Positions 27,235 through 36,938 of a stretch of 64,000 nucleotides of DNA are shown here, piece by piece. Source of the stretch: Brevundimonas vesicularis (GTDB taxonomy: Bacteria; Pseudomonadota; Alphaproteobacteria; Caulobacterales; Caulobacteraceae). Each line of letters begins with the position of its first letter. Position 1 is the first letter of the stretch. A program made the position numbers and the translations under genes. The stretch spans positions 1,922,001 through 1,986,000 of the forward strand of contig NZ_CP115671.1 of the NCBI RefSeq assembly GCF_027886425.1. Direction: 5' to 3'. The notes beneath the pieces were generated by a model, which did not search any database, was not told the origin of the DNA, and worked only from the letters and a program-made list of their open reading frames with translations.

Positions 27235-28413
27235 TTAAGGAACCGTGAGCGCGGCGGTGAAGGCGGCGAGACCTCGTTCCAGGTCGGCGATCAGTTCTGA
27301 GGGGTCTTCCAAACCGACATGCAGTCGGATCAGTTCGCCCTCAAGCACGGGCGGATGGCAGCGGTAGTCCATCTGATGGGTCTCGTGGGTGATCAGGCTT
27401 TCGAACCCGCCCCAGGAATAGCCGAGGCCGAACAGGGTCAGGGCGTTCAGCAACGCCTCGCCCGCCGCCTTGTCGCCGCCCTTCATAATCAAGCCCATCA
27501 GGGACGCCGCGCCGGTGAAATCACGCCGCCACAGGTCATGGCTGATCGAGTTGGTCAGGGGCGGGTAGAGCACGCGGGAGACCTCTGGCCGACCGTGCAG
27601 CCACTCCGCGACGATCAAAGCCGACCGCGCCTGTTCGGCATACCGCAGCGGCAGAGTCCGCAGGCCGCGCAGCGCCAGCCAGGCGTCGTCGGGCGACACA
27701 TGCCAGCCGAGATCCTCGATCGTGTCGCCGATGGCTCTCAGACAGGCGGGATCGTTCGAAGCGATGCTGCCCATCAGCACGTCCGAATGACCGCCGACGT
27801 ATTTGGTGACGGCCTGGACGCTGACGTCCACGTCATGGGTGAGCGGGCGATAGGCCATGCCAGCGGCCCAGGTATTATCGACCACCGTCAGAACGCCTCG
27901 CGCGCGGCAAGCCCGTGCCACGGCGGTGACATCGACCATCTCGAATGTGAGAGAGGCTGGCGACTCCATCAGCACCAACCGCGTGCGTTCGCCGATGGCG
28001 GCCAGAACAGCCTGCGCGTCTGCGTCTGCGGGCAAAAAGCGGGTCGTGACGCCGCGGGTCGATTGATACCGGCTCAGGAACCGGCGCGTCGGACCATAGA
28101 CGGCGTCAGTTGTGATCACCTCATCGCCTGGTCTCAAAAGCGCCAGTAGCGGAACCGTGACGGCCGCAAGACCCGACGGAACCAGAAAGGCGTCCTTTGC
28201 CCCTTCCAGATCGGCCAGGGCGCGGCGAAGATCGCGGGCGGCGCTGCCGCCGCTGAGGCCATAGGTCGGCCCGTCGGTCTCGTCGCGCATGACGGCCGCG
28301 CTATCGCTCAACATCGTCGAGGCGCGTTCGATCGGCGGATTGACGCCGCGGCGGCCCTGGCCGCGTCGCGTGGCGGCGGCGATCAGGCGGGTGCGGTCCG
28401 AAAGCAGCGACAT
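27235..28413 (-). CDS. metC: PLP-dependent cystathionine beta-lyase-type enzyme
   Basis: The 392-residue Cys/Met-metabolism PLP enzyme starts at the ATG at 28413, preceded by GGAGGGG; an ATG 12 bp upstream is less likely. The PLP lysine lies in 'VQAVTKYVGGHSDVLMG', with 'ETDGPTYGLSGGSAARDL' near the N-terminus and 'SLTFEMVDV' in the cofactor region. The variant 'YSWGGFESLI' close to the C-terminus is typical of the MetC group. It likely converts cystathionine to homocysteine, though cystathionine gamma-lyase/synthase relatives are similar. It is divergent from the binding lipoprotein gene over an 80 bp spacer. Confidence 0.85.
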   Translation of the reverse strand: MSLLSDRTRLIAAATRRGQGRRGVNPPIERASTMLSDSAAVMRDETDGPTYGLSGGSAARDLRRALADLEGAKDAFLVPSGLAAVTVPLLALLRPGDEVITTDAVYGPTRRFLSRYQSTRGVTTRFLPADADAQAVLAAIGERTRLVLMESPASLTFEMVDVTAVARACRARGVLTVVDNTWAAGMAYRPLTHDVDVSVQAVTKYVGGHSDVLMGSIASNDPACLRAIGDTIEDLGWHVSPDDAWLALRGLRTLPLRYAEQARSALIVAEWLHGRPEVSRVLYPPLTNSISHDLWRRDFTGAASLMGLIMKGGDKAAGEALLNALTLFGLGYSWGGFESLITHETHQMDYRCHPPVLEGELIRLHVGLEDPSELIADLERGLAAFTAALTVP

Positions 28414-28493
28414 GGCCCCTCCCATGGGTTGCGGATCGGTCCCTAAAGGCCTCTAAAGCCACCGGGGCGCAAGCGGCGAGGGATAGGAACGCG

Positions 28494-29585
28494 ATGCGGT
28501 GCTGGACGATCGGAGCGATGACCGTTGTGCTGATGACGACGGCTTGCGGGCGCCAGGACGCCAGCCCTGCGCCGGAAACCAGCCCCGCCACGCCCGCGCA
28601 AGCGTCTTCGACTGCGGTCGCAAAAAGCCCGACGCTGGCCGCCATCAAACGCCGCGGTCGCCTGAATTGCGGTGTGCATCAGGGTTTGGTCGGGTTTGCC
28701 TACACCGACAATCGCGGCCAGTGGCGCGGCTTCGACGTGGACTTCTGTCGCGCGACGGCGGCGGCAGTGCTGGGCGATGCCGATGCGGTGCGGTTCGTGC
28801 CTCTGTCGGCGTCGGATCGTTTCACGGCGCTGAACGACGGCCGCATCGATGTGCTTTGGCGCAACTCGTCCTGGACCATGAGCCGTGACGCGGGCGAGGG
28901 GTTCGTCTTCGCCGGCGTCAACTATTACGACGGCCAGGGCTTTCTGGTCCGGCGTTCGCTGAACCTGAATAGCGCGACTGAACTGACGGGCGCGCGGGTT
29001 TGCGTTCAGTCGGGTTCGACATCCCAGGCCAACGCCGCCGACTATTTCCGGTCTCGCGGCATCGAATATCGACCTGTCGTGTTCGAGACGGAGGAAGCGG
29101 CGCGCGACGCCTATGGCCGTGAAGATTGCGACGCGTTCAGCGCCGACATCTCTGCGCTAGCCGCCGCGCGGACCGTGCTGACCAATCCCAACGAGCATGT
29201 GATCCTGTCCGATGTGGCGTCCAAGGAGCCGCTGGGGCCGGTGATCAAGGCGGGCGACGAACGCTGGGCCTCTACCGTCCGCTGGACCCTGAACGCCCTG
29301 ATGCTGGCCGAAGAACTCGGGGTCACCAAGGCCAATGCCAAAGATCAGTTCAAGACGACGACGGACCCACGCGTGCGACGTCTTTTGGGCGCCGAGGGCG
29401 AGTTCGGACCCATGCTGGGGCTGTCTAACGCCTGGGCCAAGGACGCCGTGGGTGCGGTTGGAAACTATGGCGAAATCTTCGAGCGGAATCTGGGGTCGCA
29501 ATCGGCGCTCGACCTGGCGCGGGGTTTGAACGCACAATGGAACGCGCGCCCGGCCGGCTTGATCTATGGCCTGCCGATCCGATAA
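28494..29585 (+). CDS. amino-acid ABC transporter substrate-binding lipoprotein (AapJ-like)
   Basis: The 363-residue protein has a lipoprotein signal with a plausible lipobox 'MTTAC' (Cys18), followed by a Pro/Ala/Ser-rich linker. The SBP_bac_3 fold shows 'RRGRLNCGVHQGLVGFAYTD', 'GFDVDFCRATAAAVLGD', 'VLWRNSSWTMSRD' and 'GARVCVQSGSTSQAN'. These resemble the general L-amino-acid binding protein AapJ/BztA. No ABC permease or ATPase gene is nearby, so it is an orphan. A secondary DAACS symporter follows 33 bp downstream on the same strand. Confidence 0.85.
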   Translation: MRCWTIGAMTVVLMTTACGRQDASPAPETSPATPAQASSTAVAKSPTLAAIKRRGRLNCGVHQGLVGFAYTDNRGQWRGFDVDFCRATAAAVLGDADAVRFVPLSASDRFTALNDGRIDVLWRNSSWTMSRDAGEGFVFAGVNYYDGQGFLVRRSLNLNSATELTGARVCVQSGSTSQANAADYFRSRGIEYRPVVFETEEAARDAYGREDCDAFSADISALAAARTVLTNPNEHVILSDVASKEPLGPVIKAGDERWASTVRWTLNALMLAEELGVTKANAKDQFKTTTDPRVRRLLGAEGEFGPMLGLSNAWAKDAVGAVGNYGEIFERNLGSQSALDLARGLNAQWNARPAGLIYGLPIR

Positions 29586-29618
29586 GCGCCGACGCTTGCA
29601 TCGCTTCCTGGGGGACAG

Positions 29619-30941
29619 ATGACCGAGACGAAACGCGGCGGCCTTGCGCTGCACTGGCTGATGTTGATCGGTTTCGCGGTCGGTCTGATCGGGGGATTGC
29701 TGGTCAATCTGACGCTGGGAGCGGATACGGCCTGGGTGGTCTGGCTGACGGACAACGTCACCGGACCGCTGGGCCAGATTTTCCTACGCCTGCTGTTCAT
29801 GATGGTGATACCGCTGCTGTTCTCGGCCCTGGTGGTCGGCGTGGCCGAGATGGGCGATCTGAGCTCGCTTGGACGAGCGGGAATCAAGACCCTGTTGTTG
29901 ACCATTCTGGTGTCCAGCATCGCGGTGGTTATCGGCCTGGTGATGGTCAATGTGTTCCAGCCCGGAAGGGGCGTGGACCCAGTCCTCGCTCAGCAACTGC
30001 TGGACCAGGGACGTGACGGCGCGGCCGGTATCGTCAGCGGCGCGCCCGAAACCATCCAGCTGGGTGATTTCTTCCTGGATCTGATTCCGTCGAACGTCTT
30101 CACCGCTGCATCCGAAAACCAGATCCTGCCGGTGATGGTGTTCGCTCTGTTCTTCGGCATCGGCCTGGTGATGGCCAAGTCGCCTGCGACCGACCGCTTG
30201 CAGCAGGTCATCGAGGGCATGTTCGAAGTGACGATGAAGCTGATCAACCTCTTCATCAAACTGGCCCCCATCGCCATCGCCTGCTTGATGTTCAACCTCG
30301 CGGCCCTGTTCGGCTGGGACCTTCTGGTGCGCCTCGCGGCCTATGTCGGCGTCGCGGTGGGCGCGATGGCGATCCACATGTTCGTCGTCTATCCGCTGGT
30401 GATCTGGATTCTTGGCGGCCGGTCGCCGATCGCCTTCTTCAAGGGCGTGCGCGAGCCGATGGTGGTGGCCTTCTCGACCGCTTCATCCAACGCGTCTCTG
30501 CCGGTGTCGCTGAAGGCGGCCGAGCAGGAGCTGAAGCTGCCGCGCAAGATCGCCCGCTTCGTCCTGACGGTCGGGGCCACCGCCAATCAGAACGGCACGG
30601 CCCTGTTCGAAGGCGTGACGGTGCTGTTTCTGGCTCAGTTCTTCGGCATCGACCTGACGATCACGCAGCAGATCATCGTCATGCTGGTCTGCATCCTTGG
30701 CGGCATCGGTACGGCAGGCGTGCCGGCCGGTTCGCTGCCGGTCGTGGCGATGATCCTGGTGATGGTGAAGGTGCCGCCGGAGGGCATCGGCCTGATCCTG
30801 GGCGTCGACCGCTTCCTGGACATGTGCCGCACGACGCTGAACGTCACGGGCGACCTGGTTCTGGCGACTGTCGTTTCGCGTGGCGAGGAAGACGAACCGA
30901 TCGACGCCGATGATGTCGTCCCCGTGGCGCCGCCGGCCTGA
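29619..30941 (+). CDS. dicarboxylate/amino acid:cation symporter (DAACS family)
   Basis: The 440-residue inner-membrane protein has about eight membrane spans and two re-entrant hairpins as in GltPh. Diagnostic segments are 'AFSTASSNASLPVSLKAAEQ' (serine-rich HP1), 'TVGATANQNGTALFEGVTVL' (unwound TM7 with NxxG) and 'GIGTAGVPAGSLPVVAMILV' (HP2). It moves glutamate/aspartate or C4-dicarboxylates with Na+ or H+. The substrate is undecided. It probably shares a transcript with the upstream amino-acid-binding lipoprotein. It ends 2 bp before the convergent sulfurtransferase gene. Confidence 0.92.
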   Translation: MTETKRGGLALHWLMLIGFAVGLIGGLLVNLTLGADTAWVVWLTDNVTGPLGQIFLRLLFMMVIPLLFSALVVGVAEMGDLSSLGRAGIKTLLLTILVSSIAVVIGLVMVNVFQPGRGVDPVLAQQLLDQGRDGAAGIVSGAPETIQLGDFFLDLIPSNVFTAASENQILPVMVFALFFGIGLVMAKSPATDRLQQVIEGMFEVTMKLINLFIKLAPIAIACLMFNLAALFGWDLLVRLAAYVGVAVGAMAIHMFVVYPLVIWILGGRSPIAFFKGVREPMVVAFSTASSNASLPVSLKAAEQELKLPRKIARFVLTVGATANQNGTALFEGVTVLFLAQFFGIDLTITQQIIVMLVCILGGIGTAGVPAGSLPVVAMILVMVKVPPEGIGLILGVDRFLDMCRTTLNVTGDLVLATVVSRGEEDEPIDADDVVPVAPPA

Positions 30942-30943
30942 TC

Positions 30944-31768
30944 TCAGCCAGTTTCCACGGGGGTGTCCGTTCGGGCGCCCCATTCAGCCCAGGAACCGTC
31001 ATAAAGCCGCGACGGACGACCGAGTTCGGCTAAGCCCAGCGTCAATATCGCGGCGGTCACTCCGGATCCGCAGGTCGTGATGATAGGTCGGTTGATATCC
31101 ACGCCGGCGTCCGCAAAGGCCTGCTCCAAAGCTGAGCCACGCTTCATCGTGCCGTCGTTGCTTAGCAATCGGCCGTAGGGGAGGTTGCGTGCGCCGGGCA
31201 TATGGCCGCTGCGAACGCCGGCGCGAGGTTCGGGCGCCGTGCCGTTGAATCGTGGTGTGCCTCGCGCATCCACGACCTGGACGTCCTGGGCCAAGGCCGC
31301 CCGCACGTCATCCAACGAGGCGACAGCATCGGGCGCCATCTTGGCATGAAAGTCTTTTGCATCTGCGACTGAAGGCCCGGAGACGGTTGGTAGGCCGTCG
31401 CCACACCAGCGCGGCAGGCCGCCGTCGAGCACCTGAACCCTCGTCGCGCCCATAGTCTTCAGCATCCACCAAACGCGCGCCGCAGAGAACAATCCGGCTG
31501 TATCATAAACGACGATCTGGTCATCGACGGAGAGGCCCAGCGTCCCGACCGCCGCCCCAAAGGCCTCTGGCGTGGGCATCATGTGGGGCAAAGCGCTGTC
31601 GCGATCCGATATCGCATCCAGATCGAAGAAGACTGCGCCAGGGATGTGGGCCTGTTCGAAATCGGCGCGCGCGTCGCGGCCGTCCAGATGCCAACTGCTA
31701 TCGACGATCCGCAAATCGGGCGCGCCCAATCGCGCGGCAAGGTCCATTGTCGAAATTAGCGGGCTCAT
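30944..31768 (-). CDS. sseA: 3-mercaptopyruvate/thiosulfate sulfurtransferase
   Basis: The 274-residue protein has two rhodanese domains; the active one is C-terminal. The catalytic loop is 'CGSGVTAA', the mercaptopyruvate sulfurtransferase type. It also has 'VVDARGTPRFNG' and 'RSGHMPGARNLPY'. The ATG at 31768 overlaps the stop of cfa (ATGA), which supports this start over the longer frame to 31828. It is the last gene of a leftward phr-cfa-sseA set. Confidence 0.9.
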   Translation of the reverse strand: MSPLISTMDLAARLGAPDLRIVDSSWHLDGRDARADFEQAHIPGAVFFDLDAISDRDSALPHMMPTPEAFGAAVGTLGLSVDDQIVVYDTAGLFSAARVWWMLKTMGATRVQVLDGGLPRWCGDGLPTVSGPSVADAKDFHAKMAPDAVASLDDVRAALAQDVQVVDARGTPRFNGTAPEPRAGVRSGHMPGARNLPYGRLLSNDGTMKRGSALEQAFADAGVDINRPIITTCGSGVTAAILTLGLAELGRPSRLYDGSWAEWGARTDTPVETG

Positions 31769-32985
31769 AGGCGAGACAGGCTCAGTTGGATGACGTCGGT
31801 GCGGCGAGAGCGGAATCCGGCCTCGCAATAGGCCAGATAAAAGTGCCAGAGCCGGCGGAATCTTTCGTCAAAGCCGGAAAGCTTGCTGATTTCGCCCCAG
31901 GACGCCTGGAAACGTTCATCCCAAAGCTTGAGCGTCGCAGCGTAGTCGAGGCCGAACCGTTCCACCGACTGCCATGACAGTCCGGCTTTCGACACGACCG
32001 GTGCCAGCCGGTCTTCGGAGGGCAGCATTCCGCCGGGGAAGACATACTTCTGGATGAAATCCGTCCGGGCATTGTATTCGTCGAACAGGTCGTCCTGGAT
32101 CGTGATGATCTGCAGTCCGGCCTTGCCGCCAGGTTTAAGCACGTCGTGGACCTTGCCGAAGTAAGCGGGCCAGTACTCCATGCCCACAGCCTCGAACATC
32201 TCGATGGACGCCACCCGATCAAATCGACCCTGCACATCGCGGTAGTCGATCAGCTGAATATCGGCGCGGTCGCTCAAACCCGCGTTGAACATGCGCTGGC
32301 GAGCGAAATCGTGCTGCTCTTTGGAAATCGTGATCCCGGTGACCTTGGCGCCGATCTCGCGCGCCGCGAACTCGGCGAAGCCGCCCCAGCCGCAGCCGAT
32401 TTCCAGCACTGACATGCTTGGCCGAAGATCCATCATTCGGGCCAGGGCGGCGTATTTCTCACGCTGCGCCACCTCCAACGCCTCACCATCGCGGCTGAAG
32501 CGGGCCGATGAATATGTCATCGTGCCGTCCAGCCACTGGGAATAGAAGGCGTTGCCCAGATCGTAGTGGGCGTGGATGTTTTTCTTCGATCCGGTCTTGC
32601 TGTTACGATTGGTGCGGTGGCTCAGCCAGTTGACCACCCACATGATCAGGTTGCCGTCGAACAGGCGCCGGATGTGATCGTAGTTGTCCACCAAGGTTTC
32701 GAGCAGACCGGCCAGGTGCGGACTGTCCCACTCGCCCGCGATATAGCCTTCGGCGAAGCCGATATCGCCGGCCGCCAGGACGCGGCGTGCAAACCGATAG
32801 TCGCGCACGGTCATCATGCCGCTGGGACCCGGCCGCTTGCCTTGAAGCACATGGGTCTCGCCATTGGGCAGTTGCACGGTCAAGCGGCCGAAGGTCCAGT
32901 TGGCGGCCAGAAGCCGCAGCAGCATGGCGAACACGCGCGGTGTTCGGCTGGCGACGGCTTCGATATCGGCGTGTGCGACGCTCAT
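31765..32985 (-). CDS. cfa: cyclopropane-fatty-acyl-phospholipid synthase family protein
   Basis: The SAM-dependent enzyme methylenates unsaturated acyl chains of membrane phospholipids. From the ATG at 32985 it has 406 residues. A TTG at 33021, coupled to the photolyase stop (TTGA), would add 12 residues and is a real alternative. The family segments are 'HYDLGNAFYSQWLDGTMTYS' (CFA signature), the SAM-binding 'VLEIGCGWGGFAEFAA', 'GITISKEQHDFARQR' and 'FPGGMLPS'. The N-terminal 130 residues are the usual lipid-binding part. Confidence 0.92.
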   Translation of the reverse strand: MSVAHADIEAVASRTPRVFAMLLRLLAANWTFGRLTVQLPNGETHVLQGKRPGPSGMMTVRDYRFARRVLAAGDIGFAEGYIAGEWDSPHLAGLLETLVDNYDHIRRLFDGNLIMWVVNWLSHRTNRNSKTGSKKNIHAHYDLGNAFYSQWLDGTMTYSSARFSRDGEALEVAQREKYAALARMMDLRPSMSVLEIGCGWGGFAEFAAREIGAKVTGITISKEQHDFARQRMFNAGLSDRADIQLIDYRDVQGRFDRVASIEMFEAVGMEYWPAYFGKVHDVLKPGGKAGLQIITIQDDLFDEYNARTDFIQKYVFPGGMLPSEDRLAPVVSKAGLSWQSVERFGLDYAATLKLWDERFQASWGEISKLSGFDERFRRLWHFYLAYCEAGFRSRRTDVIQLSLSRL

Positions 32986-33017
32986 CTTTTGACTTTCAAC
33001 GCGGAATACAAAGGGGG

Positions 33018-34475
33018 TCAATCACGGTCGCTGTGGTCGTCGCCGCGACCGGAAACGGTCTTCAGGGCAGCGAGCGCCCGGGCGCGGCCCTTCTCGTGTT
33101 CGACGATCGGTTTGGGGTAATCGCGCCCTAGAACGATTCCGGCGTCACGCAGCACTTCAGCGGGTGCGCTCCAGGGTGACTGTAGCCAGCGGTCCGGCAG
33201 GCGGCGAAGTTCAGGCACCCACCGACGGACATACCCGCCGTCGGGATCGAACTTTTCACCCTGCGTGATGGGATTGAAGATGCGGAAGAAGGGGGAAGCG
33301 TCTGCGCCAGAGCCTGCGACCCACTGCCAGTTCTGCGCATTGCTGGCCCGGTCGGCATCCACCAGCGTGTCCCAGAACCAGGCTTCACCTTCGCGCCAGT
33401 CGATCAGCAGATGTTTGATCAGGAAGGAAGCGACGACCATCCGGACCCGATTATGCATCCAGCCCGTCGTCCAGAGCTGGCGCATACCGGCGTCCACCAA
33501 CGGGTATCCGGTCCGCCCCTGTCGCCACGCCCTGAGGCTCGCGTCGTCCTTACGCCAAGGCATGGCGTCATATTCGGGACGGAACGCGCGCTCGGTGATG
33601 TAGGGAAAATGGTGCAGCAGGTGCGCCGAGAACTCGCGCCAGCCGATCTCAGCAATGAATTTGTCGGCCTCCGATGATGACACCTTGCCGTCTTTGGCCT
33701 CCTGTCGGGCGCGGTCTATCGCCCGCCAAGGGCTGATCTCGCCCCAGTGAAGATGCGGCGACAGGCGGCTGTTGGCGCCTTGCCGGTCGGGAAAGTCGCG
33801 ATCCTTCGCATAGGTCTTCAGGCCGGATGGTATGAACCTGGATAAGGCCTGCGAGGCCCCATCCTCCCCCGGCGTCCAGTCGAAGCTCTTGGACCAATCC
33901 GGACGGTGGGGGTGCAGCTTCCAGCCGTCGAGGTCGTCGGATTGAACCGTTTCGGGCGTCTGTATCTGGCGAGGTCCCGTTGTGTGAGCCGGCGCCTCGG
34001 CCGTGGCCAGCAGAGCTCTCAAGAACGGCGTGAAGACTTTGTACGGCTGGCCCGAACCGTTCAGCACCTCGCCCGGGCGGCAGAGCAGGGCGCCATTGAA
34101 GCCACGGCATTCGACGCCGTCCGCCTTGAGCGTATGGGCGATTTCGGCGTCATGCTCAAACGCCTCTGGTTCGAACAGGCGGTTCATAAAAACAACGTCG
34201 GCGCCGGTTTCGGCGATCAGCGCCTGAAGCTGGCTCAGCGCATTGCCCTTGCGCAGAATCAGGCGCGAACCGCGATATTGAAGCGCGGCATCCAGCGCCC
34301 TCAACGACTTGTCGAGCCACCAGCGCGACGCAGCGCCCATCGGCCGTTCGCTATGCACGTCCAGAATATAGACGGGCAGAATTGGCCGCCCCGTCTCCGT
34401 CGCGTGGTTCAGGGCGGGATTGTCATGCAGTCGCAGATCGCGGCGAAACCACAGGATGACAGGTTTGGTGGCCAC
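33018..34475 (-). CDS. phr: deoxyribodipyrimidine photolyase (class I)
   Basis: The 485-residue flavoprotein uses blue light to repair cyclobutane pyrimidine dimers. The N-terminal antenna domain begins 'ILWFRRDLRLHDNPAL'. The FAD-binding domain has 'WGEISPWRAID', 'TGYPLVDAGMRQLWTTGWMH' and 'NRVRMVVASFLIKHLLIDWR', then 'DADRASNAQNWQWVAGSGAD', all photolyase hallmarks. It is the first gene of a leftward set with cfa and sseA, and is divergent from kdsA. Confidence 0.95.
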   Translation of the reverse strand: MATKPVILWFRRDLRLHDNPALNHATETGRPILPVYILDVHSERPMGAASRWWLDKSLRALDAALQYRGSRLILRKGNALSQLQALIAETGADVVFMNRLFEPEAFEHDAEIAHTLKADGVECRGFNGALLCRPGEVLNGSGQPYKVFTPFLRALLATAEAPAHTTGPRQIQTPETVQSDDLDGWKLHPHRPDWSKSFDWTPGEDGASQALSRFIPSGLKTYAKDRDFPDRQGANSRLSPHLHWGEISPWRAIDRARQEAKDGKVSSSEADKFIAEIGWREFSAHLLHHFPYITERAFRPEYDAMPWRKDDASLRAWRQGRTGYPLVDAGMRQLWTTGWMHNRVRMVVASFLIKHLLIDWREGEAWFWDTLVDADRASNAQNWQWVAGSGADASPFFRIFNPITQGEKFDPDGGYVRRWVPELRRLPDRWLQSPWSAPAEVLRDAGIVLGRDYPKPIVEHEKGRARALAALKTVSGRGDDHSDRD

Positions 34476-34586
34476 GCGGGCGAACTCCGTGATAACTTGC
34501 GCTCATCCCTTCAGAGCGCCACCTGATGGCCCAATAGCTGCGGCAAAAGCCGCCTCCACAACACCGAACGTCGAAAGAGCCGCCTC

Positions 34587-35465
34587 GTGAGCCGACCCAA
34601 CGCTGTCATTACGTTGTCCGAAGGTCTTCGGACGCCTGTCGTCATCGGCGGCGGCGCAAGAATCGCTTTCATCGCCGGTCCTTGCCAGATGGAGAGCCGC
34701 CAGCACGCGCTGGAGACGGCCCATGCCCTGAAGGAAATCGGCGAGCGGTTGAATGTCGGCATCATCTACAAGACCAGTTTCGACAAGGCGAACCGGACCA
34801 GCGCCAGCGCTGCGCGTGGCATCGGTCTGAAAGACGCCATGCCGATCTTCGCCGAGATTCGCGAGGTGACCGGCCTGCCAACCCTGACGGACGTCCACTC
34901 CGAGGTTCAGTGTGGTCCGGTCGGCGAGGTCGTCGATGTGTTGCAAATCCCGGCCTTCCTCAGCCGCCAGACCGACCTGCTGCTGGCCGCCGCCGCCACC
35001 GGCAAGGCGATCAACATCAAGAAGGGTCAGTTCCTGGCTCCTTGGGACATGAAGAACGTCATCGCCAAGGTCGTCGGCGCCGGCAATCCGAACGTCATGG
35101 CCTGCGAACGCGGCGCCAGCTTCGGCTACAACACTCTGGTCAGCGATATGCGGGCGCTTCCGGTGCTGCGAGAGATCGGCTGCCCCGTCGTCTTCGATGC
35201 GACCCACAGCGTTCAGCAGCCGGGCGGGCAGGGCGCGTCGTCGGGCGGTCAGCGCGAGTTCGTGCCGGTGCTGGGGCGCGCGGCGGTGGCCGTCGGCGTT
35301 GATGCAGTCTTCATGGAAACGCACCAGGACCCGGATAATGCGCCGTCGGATGGCCCAAACATGGTGCCGCTGAGCCAGTTCGAGGCCCTGGCCGCCGAAC
35401 TGATCGCCTTCGACGACCTGGCCATCAAGATCGGGGCCAAGGCGCCGGTGGCGCAGGCCGCCTGA
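34587..35465 (+). CDS. kdsA: 3-deoxy-8-phosphooctulonate synthase, metal-dependent type
   Basis: The enzyme makes KDO 8-phosphate from arabinose 5-phosphate and PEP for the LPS inner core. The 292-residue product starts with GTG at 34587. The N-terminal 'FIAGPCQMES' has the cysteine of the metal-dependent class, where E. coli KdsA has Asn. Further expected ligands are present in 'FDATHSVQQPGGQG', 'VFMETHQDPDNAPSDGPN'. 'IYKTSFDKANRTS' and 'INIKKGQFLAPWDM' are substrate-binding segments. It is followed by hldE and hldD. Confidence 0.96.
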   Translation: MSRPNAVITLSEGLRTPVVIGGGARIAFIAGPCQMESRQHALETAHALKEIGERLNVGIIYKTSFDKANRTSASAARGIGLKDAMPIFAEIREVTGLPTLTDVHSEVQCGPVGEVVDVLQIPAFLSRQTDLLLAAAATGKAINIKKGQFLAPWDMKNVIAKVVGAGNPNVMACERGASFGYNTLVSDMRALPVLREIGCPVVFDATHSVQQPGGQGASSGGQREFVPVLGRAAVAVGVDAVFMETHQDPDNAPSDGPNMVPLSQFEALAAELIAFDDLAIKIGAKAPVAQAA

Positions 35466-35483
35466 ATCCTCTAGGTCGGACCC

Positions 35484-36938
35484 ATGTCTGACACCCTGGA
35501 CCTAGGTGCCCTGCAAAGCCTGCTGGAGCGCGTGCGCGGCTTGAAGATCGCCTGCGTCGGCGACTTGATGCTGGATCGCTACGTCTACGGCGAGGTCAGC
35601 CGCATCTCGCCCGAGGCGCCGATCCCTGTGCTCCGCACCAGCCGAACCGTCGCCATGCCGGGCGGCGTCGGCAACGTCGCGCGCAATATTGCGGCTCTGG
35701 GTGGGGTGGCGCGGCTGGGCGCCGTGATCGGCGACGACGCGGCTGGAGCGGAACTGACCGCTCTGATCGCCGCCGAGCCGCACATAGAAGACGTCGTGGC
35801 GAGGCCAGCAGGCGCGTCCACCATCGTGAAGACGCGCTTCGTTTCGGGAGGGCAACAGCTGTTGCGTTTGGATGACGAGGCTGCGCCTACCTCGATCCAA
35901 CATTCGGCTGCCTTTATAAATGCGTCGGTCTATTTGCTCTCAGATTACGCCAAGGGTGTTGTCAGCGACGCGCTGCTGGCTTCCGCGCTGAACGCGGCGC
36001 AGACATCCGGGGCGCCGGTTGTCGTCGATCCAAAGGGGAGGGACTTCGCTCGCTACGGCGCCGTCGATGTCATCAAGCCCAATGCTTCGGAACTGGCCGG
36101 CGCTACCGGCCTGCCGGTTGGGACGGACGCCGAGGTCGAGACGGCGCTGGCTGCCTTGCTGGCCGCCACGACCGCCAAGGCGATCATCGTCACCCGTGCG
36201 GGCAAAGGGATGAGCCTGGCGCGGCGCGGCGAACCGGTAAAGCACTTCCCTGGCCGGGCGCGCGAGGTCTTCGACGTGTCTGGCGCAGGCGATACAGGCC
36301 TGGCCGCGATCGGGTTGGCGCTGGGCGCCGGCGCATCGCTGGAGATGGCGGTCGAGTTCGCCATCCTGGCCTCGGGCGTGGTCGTTGGGAAGGCCGGCAC
36401 GGCAGTGGTTACTCCCGCCGAGCTGATCGAAGCCGAGCTGAGTCAGCACGCCACCGCTGCGTTATCCAAGGTGACGCCGCTCGACGAGCTGGCGACCGAG
36501 GTCGAAGGGTGGCGACGTCAAGGACTGAAGGTCGGATTCACCAACGGCTGTTTCGACATCCTGCACCGCGGCCATGTGGCCTATCTGGCGCAGGCCCGCA
36601 GCTGGTGCGATCGTCTGGTCGTGGCGCTGAATACCGACGCATCGGTCAAGCGATTGAAGGGCGAGGGGCGTCCGGTGAATGATCTGGATAGTCGCGCCGT
36701 CGTCATCGGCGGGCTGGCCAGCGTCGACCGCGTCACCAGCTTCGATGATCCGACGCCGATCGCCCTGATCGAACGGCTGCGTCCTGATGTTCTGATCAAA
36801 GGCTCGGACTATACGCGAGAGGGCGTCGTGGGCGGCGATCTGGTCGAAAGCTGGGGCGGCGAGGTCAAGCTGGCGGATTTCAAGGACGGCTATTCGACCA
36901 CGCGAACGATCGAGAAGATGACAGGGAGCGCGCAGTGA
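35484..36938 (+). CDS. hldE: bifunctional heptose 7-phosphate kinase / heptose 1-phosphate adenylyltransferase
   Basis: HldE performs two steps of ADP-heptose synthesis for the LPS inner core. The 484-residue protein has an N-terminal PfkB/ribokinase domain (to about 315, with 'MPGGVGNVARNIAALGG' and 'VFDVSGAGDTGLA'). The C-terminal nucleotidyltransferase domain starts near 350 with 'FTNGCFDILHRGHVAYL', which carries the HxGH motif, and ends with 'VEKM'-like 'TIEKMTGS'. The stop overlaps the GTG of hldD (GTGA). Confidence 0.96.
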   Translation: MSDTLDLGALQSLLERVRGLKIACVGDLMLDRYVYGEVSRISPEAPIPVLRTSRTVAMPGGVGNVARNIAALGGVARLGAVIGDDAAGAELTALIAAEPHIEDVVARPAGASTIVKTRFVSGGQQLLRLDDEAAPTSIQHSAAFINASVYLLSDYAKGVVSDALLASALNAAQTSGAPVVVDPKGRDFARYGAVDVIKPNASELAGATGLPVGTDAEVETALAALLAATTAKAIIVTRAGKGMSLARRGEPVKHFPGRAREVFDVSGAGDTGLAAIGLALGAGASLEMAVEFAILASGVVVGKAGTAVVTPAELIEAELSQHATAALSKVTPLDELATEVEGWRRQGLKVGFTNGCFDILHRGHVAYLAQARSWCDRLVVALNTDASVKRLKGEGRPVNDLDSRAVVIGGLASVDRVTSFDDPTPIALIERLRPDVLIKGSDYTREGVVGGDLVESWGGEVKLADFKDGYSTTRTIEKMTGSAQ

